Below, in pieces: positions 30,433-33,697 of a DNA stretch of 33,697 nucleotides. The stretch is from Spirochaetales bacterium (GTDB lineage: Bacteria; Spirochaetota; Spirochaetia; JAIPGG01). Position 1 is the first letter of the stretch. The number at the start of each line of letters is the position of its first letter. The notes under the pieces were generated by a model, which saw nothing but the letters and a program-made list of their open reading frames with translations, had not been told where the DNA came from and made no database searches. The position numbers were made by a program, and so were the translations under genes. The DNA lies in NCBI GenBank assembly GCA_021736255.1, contig JAIPGG010000020.1, positions 1 to 33,697 of the forward strand, given 5' to 3'.

Positions 30433-31902
30433 TTATTTACTCGCTTTTCCAATACCCTGAAACGCCCGTTTCAACAGGTCTTCTTCGGGAGCAGGAGTAA
30501 ACATGGTTACAAGCGGCACCACGATAAACGGGGTAATCATTCCCATGGCGGAAGCTATCGGTGAATTGTCCGCTCCGAGTATAAAAAAGAATCCGACCGA
30601 TACAATGAGTCCCGACAGCATACCCGCAACGATAGAGGCTCGGCTCGTCCGCTTCCAGTACAGGGAGTACAGATAAGGAGCCATAAAAGCACCTGCTACC
30701 GCCCCCCAGGAAAGCGACATGAGCGTAACAATCACCGAGAATTGATACCGGGCAATAAAGAAGGAAAGAGCCACAAACAGTCCGCTGAGAAAACGCATCA
30801 TAAAGAGAGAATGTTCTTTCGAAATATCCGGGCGGATGTGTCCTTTATATAAATCGATTGCCACCGAAGAAGCCGAAACAAGAACCAGCGAAGAAAGGGT
30901 CGACATGGATGCCGACAAAACCAGCAGAAGGATTACAGCCATAAGAAAGGATGGTAAAAACCTCGTGAGCATCTGCGGGATTATGATATCGAACTGCACA
31001 ACACCATCCTGTATCGGCGGAGCCTCGAAAAAGAGGTGAGACATAGAACCGGTAAAATATGCCGCAAAGACTACTACCAGTGCAAATATGGTAGTAACGA
31101 CAGCGGCGACTTTGATTTGTTTCTCGTTCTTTATGGCATAATACTTCTGAATCATTTGCGGCAGTCCCCACGTGCCGAAAGAGGTCATGAACACAAGGGA
31201 TGCCAGAAGCAGAAAGCCCGGCCTGTTTCCTTTGGGCACATGCTGGGAATAGGCCTCTGTTATCCGGCCGATGATTCCTTCCAGCCCCCCGCCTTTCCCG
31301 ACGAATATAGCAACCATCGCAATTGAACCGACCACCATGATCATTCCCTGAATAAAATCAGTCAAAGTAATCGCGAAGTATCCGCCGAGGACCAGATATA
31401 CACCGGTAATCAGGATCATAATCAAGAGGGCAAAATCGTAAGAGATACCGAAGTTTGCCTCGAACAGGTGACTGAGTCCCTTGAATACAGAGGCTGAATA
31501 CGGCAGCAGAAACACAAAAATGATTACCGCAGCGATCATCTTGATGTATCTGCCGTTGTACCTCTCTTGCAGGAACTCCGGCATGGTCATTACATCCAGA
31601 TTCCAGGACATAGTGCGTGTCCGTCTTCCGAGGACAAACCAGGCAAGCAATGAACCGAGCAGGGTGTTACCCAGTGCAATCCAGAGAACATTCGCTCCAA
31701 AGCCCCATCCCAGTTTTCCTGCAAAACCGATAAATACAACCGCCGAAAAGTATGATGTACCGTAAGCCACGGCGGAAACCCACGGACCGATTTTTCTTCC
31801 GCCGAGGAAAAAATCATTCAGATTCGACGTCCGTTTCATTCCCAGGATTCCCATAACGACCATGAGCACAATGAAGATTCCAATAAAGAGTACGGCCAGC
31901 AT
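30433..31902 (-). CDS. Sodium:solute symporter (SSS family) heading the ligase/ACT operon
   Basis: A 489-aa, about 13-helix inner-membrane symporter. Marks: KRTSNLNDFFLGGRKIGPWV after helix 1, SYFSAVVFIGFAGKLGWGFG in the helix 2 region, GGYFAITLTDFIQGMIMVVG in helix 6 and SASMSTLSSLVLVSASSVAIDLY in helix 9. The start is ATG 31902 with AGGAGG 5 nt upstream; the TTG one codon earlier is not needed. As first gene before two CoA ligases it probably imports the acid they activate, which is inference. No small accessory protein precedes it, unlike the symporter at 11249. Confidence 0.92.
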   Translation of the reverse strand: MLAVLFIGIFIVLMVVMGILGMKRTSNLNDFFLGGRKIGPWVSAVAYGTSYFSAVVFIGFAGKLGWGFGANVLWIALGNTLLGSLLAWFVLGRRTRTMSWNLDVMTMPEFLQERYNGRYIKMIAAVIIFVFLLPYSASVFKGLSHLFEANFGISYDFALLIMILITGVYLVLGGYFAITLTDFIQGMIMVVGSIAMVAIFVGKGGGLEGIIGRITEAYSQHVPKGNRPGFLLLASLVFMTSFGTWGLPQMIQKYYAIKNEKQIKVAAVVTTIFALVVVFAAYFTGSMSHLFFEAPPIQDGVVQFDIIIPQMLTRFLPSFLMAVILLLVLSASMSTLSSLVLVSASSVAIDLYKGHIRPDISKEHSLFMMRFLSGLFVALSFFIARYQFSVIVTLMSLSWGAVAGAFMAPYLYSLYWKRTSRASIVAGMLSGLIVSVGFFFILGADNSPIASAMGMITPFIVVPLVTMFTPAPEEDLLKRAFQGIGKASK

Positions 31903-31933
31903 CAAGACCTCCTGATTTTCAGTCCGGCGGGTG

Positions 31934-31963
31934 TTGCATCCCTGCTCGAACCGTCTTTATAAT
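31934..31963 (+). promoter_or_regulatory. Promoter for the MOP-family membrane protein
   Basis: TTGCAT (31934-31939), 18 nt, perfect TATAAT (31958-31963), start near 31970. Its downstream region carries the -10 and -35 of the opposite promoter, so RNA polymerase cannot occupy both. Confidence 0.6.
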
Positions 31964-31971
31964 TGCCGGAC

Positions 31972-32001
31972 AGTATAGCAGGGTTTTATCCGGACGTACA
32001 A
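31972..32001 (-). promoter_or_regulatory. Promoter for the symporter / ligase / ACT operon
   Basis: On the minus strand TTGTAC (32001-31996), 18 nt, TATACT (31977-31972), start near 31965 and a leader of about 63 nt ending in AGGAGG. It overlaps the opposite transcription unit: the two predicted starts are about 5 bp apart, pointing away from each other. Confidence 0.6.
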
Positions 32002-32003
32002 TA

Positions 32004-33329
32004 TTGAAACAGATCGCGAATCGGCACACAAAAAAGATTCTCCGCCTCTGGTCCCCTCTGGCCGCTATGTGGATCGTCATGGGAATCGAACTTCCCTTCA
32101 TTACGGCGATTATATCCCGCATGCCGGATGCAAAACCCCAGCTTGCCGCCTTCGGTCTGGTTTTTGCAGTTTCGCTGATTATCGAGAGTCCGATTATCCA
32201 GCTTCTTACAGCCGGAACTGCTCTCTCTACAGACCGTCACAATTACCGCATGCTCATTCGGTTCATGCATTTTTCCGCCCTTCTGCTTACTGCGGTGCAT
32301 CTTCTCTTGTCGGCCACTCCCCTGTTTCGGGAACTGCTGCTTCGGGTCATGAACGTGCCGGATCAGGTGGCGGATCCTGCCGGCAGAGCCTTTCTCATCA
32401 TGGTACCCTGGGCCGCTTCCGTGGGTTACCGCCGCCTGTGGCAGGGCGTACTCATTCGCTACCAGCATACCGGCGTTATTCCCCTGACTATGTTGATACG
32501 TCTTGCGGTGCTGGTTGCCGTTATGTTTATCGGTTTTCGGACCCCTGGGCTCGGAGGTGCGGAAACCGGGGCGCTCGCCCTCTCACTCGGCGCAATTGCC
32601 GGAGCACTGGCAGCACGCGTTTTCGTCCACCGCACACTGAAAAAGGAACTGCCGTCCCGTTTTGATCCTGCAAACAGTGAAACGCCGCTGCAGTGGGGTT
32701 CGTTGATCCGGTTTTATATCCCCCTCGCTCTAACGAGTTTTATCGCTCTTGCCGCCCGCCCAATCTTGAGCATCGGGCTTGCCTGGGCCCCGGATCCGCT
32801 GGAATCCCTGGCGGTTTGGCCGGTAATCATGGGGCTTCTATTCGTTTTCAACTCACTGGCTCTTTCCTACCAGGAAGTCGTAGTGGCCCTATTGAAAGGG
32901 CCCGAGGATTTTCACGGATTACGCCGGTTTGCTGTTATTCTGGGGGGAATACTCGGGCTGAGTTTTATGGCTGTGGCACTTTCGCCTGCCGGAGCCTTTT
33001 GGTTCGACAAGATATCCGGGCTTCCGTCCGAGCTGCTTGATTTTACAAACCTGCCGATCATTGTACTCGCTGTGACTCCGTTCTTTTACACATTGGTTTC
33101 TTGGTACAGGGGTGTACAGGTAAGCCGGAAAAACACGCCACTTATTACCAAAGGAATTGCAGTAAATACCATAGTTCTTCTGATAGTTATGAGCACAGGA
33201 ATTCTATTCTTTCCCTTTGCCGGTGTTATCTCCGCATCTCTTGCTATGTCTGTTTCCTTTCTGTTTGAAGCTGCCTACCTCAAAAGATTCCTCTCCCCAC
33301 AGACCATGCTGGAAACCGCGCCCGCTTAA
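32004..33329 (+). CDS. MOP-superfamily polytopic membrane protein, possibly ANK-like
   Basis: A 441-aa protein with about 12 hydrophobic helices in two similar halves (LRLWSPLAAMWIVMGIELPF starting the first, LIRFYIPLALTSFIALAARP the second), as in MATE/MOP flippase-fold transporters. By memory and eye, GRAFLIMVPW, the following RLWQGVLIRYQHTG, and the second-half opening resemble the progressive-ankylosis (ANK) branch, which exports anions such as pyrophosphate, ATP or citrate. That placement is tentative; a MATE-type drug exporter is the alternative. The start is a TTG with no ribosome site, about 34 nt after the predicted transcription start. The next ATG would cut into helix 1, so the start is uncertain by a few codons. 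Confidence 0.7.
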   Translation: MKQIANRHTKKILRLWSPLAAMWIVMGIELPFITAIISRMPDAKPQLAAFGLVFAVSLIIESPIIQLLTAGTALSTDRHNYRMLIRFMHFSALLLTAVHLLLSATPLFRELLLRVMNVPDQVADPAGRAFLIMVPWAASVGYRRLWQGVLIRYQHTGVIPLTMLIRLAVLVAVMFIGFRTPGLGGAETGALALSLGAIAGALAARVFVHRTLKKELPSRFDPANSETPLQWGSLIRFYIPLALTSFIALAARPILSIGLAWAPDPLESLAVWPVIMGLLFVFNSLALSYQEVVVALLKGPEDFHGLRRFAVILGGILGLSFMAVALSPAGAFWFDKISGLPSELLDFTNLPIIVLAVTPFFYTLVSWYRGVQVSRKNTPLITKGIAVNTIVLLIVMSTGILFFPFAGVISASLAMSVSFLFEAAYLKRFLSPQTMLETAPA

Positions 33330-33347
33330 TGAATCGCCCCTCCGCCA

Positions 33348-33376
33348 TTGCAAGAGGTGCACCGACTTACTACAAT
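33348..33376 (+). promoter_or_regulatory. Promoter for the lipoprotein binding-protein gene
   Basis: TTGCAA (33348-33353), 17 nt, TACAAT (33371-33376), start near 33383, then GGGAGGG before the GTG at 33408. It has the same -35 hexamer and spacing as the symporter-leader promoter at 10852. Confidence 0.68.
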
Positions 33377-33407
33377 TAGACAGAACTGTAGCCATGGGAG
33401 GGTCTTT

Positions 33408-33697
33408 GTGAAATCCAAACTTCATCCCCTGTATCGAACGGCAGCATTTATTCTCATAACATCTGCTGCAGCTGTTCTCCTTTTTTCATCCTGCTCGGAA
33501 CCGGAAACTGCGGAAAACCGGCGAATGGATTCCGATGATACAAAGCTTTCCTTTCAGTCAATGCCGGGAGTGGTCCAAACCGAAGATCCCGAAGATTGGG
33601 AGATAGGAACTTACGGGGGAACATGGCGCGGCACCTATACCGAAGACCCGAAAAGCTACAACCCATTCTCCAATCAAGACGGCACGCACACCCTAGT
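33408..33697 (+). CDS. Lipoprotein solute-binding protein of a peptide-type ABC importer, 5' part
   Basis: Begins with GTG 33408, GGGAGGG about 6 nt upstream, and is open to the right edge (96 codons seen). The signal peptide (TAAFILITSAAAVLLF) ends in a lipobox, FSSC, so the protein should be lipidated at the Cys, residue 29. After a Glu/Asp-rich linker the segment WEIGTYGGTWRGTYTEDPKSYNPF matches the start of family-5 extracellular solute-binding proteins. It has a true lipobox, whereas the two other binding proteins here carry the non-lipid GGAQE form. Substrate and completeness cannot be judged. Confidence 0.75.
   Translation, partial: MKSKLHPLYRTAAFILITSAAAVLLFSSCSEPETAENRRMDSDDTKLSFQSMPGVVQTEDPEDWEIGTYGGTWRGTYTEDPKSYNPFSNQDGTHTL

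Overview
The window reads as chromosomal DNA of a free-living, fermentative spirochaete (Spirochaetales). This is inferred from a long-form pyrophosphate-dependent phosphofructokinase, binding proteins with the N-terminal GGAQE signature, OmpL47-like Ig repeats and an A-type flavodiiron protein. No rRNA or other phylogenetic marker is present to fix the genus. I see no insertion sequence, phage gene, tRNA or CRISPR array.

Layout. Positions 1-2001 hold the start of a peptide-type ABC operon on the minus strand (binding protein, then a permease running off the edge). A PAS protein with a degenerate chemoreceptor-like helix follows on the plus strand. Positions 10638 to 3049, minus strand, form one compact operon: sugar-type binding protein, two permeases, ATPase, sensor kinase and NtrC-type response regulator. 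A well-formed sigma-54 promoter lies just upstream, with two dyads at the usual distance for an enhancer-binding activator, so the operon probably carries its own regulator. Divergently, behind two near-identical hairpins, lie a small membrane protein and a sodium:solute symporter.

Positions 12931-16988 hold a sigma-54 activator with a CARF-like (RtcR-type) sensor domain, a hairpin, a 37-codon ORF translationally coupled to an AAC(3)-family acetyltransferase, and asnS. Positions 17053-25579 are central carbon and redox genes: manA, a DUF188 protein and a flavodiiron protein (minus); PPi-phosphofructokinase (plus); and citrate synthase, iron alcohol dehydrogenase and a PfkB-family sugar kinase (minus).

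Positions 25887-26789 encode an exported Ig-repeat protein. Positions 31902 to 26889 are an operon with a second symporter and two consecutive [phenylacetate-CoA-ligase-like + tandem ACT] modules, probably for uptake and CoA activation of aryl acids. The right end has a MOP-superfamily membrane protein, possibly ANK-like, and the start of a lipoprotein binding protein.

The points most worth a second look are the self-regulated sigma-54 transport operon, the CARF-like activator and its unusual neighbourhood, two promoters that place transcription start at the ATG (leaderless mRNAs), the tandem hairpins ahead of the symporter, and the duplicated ligase/ACT modules.
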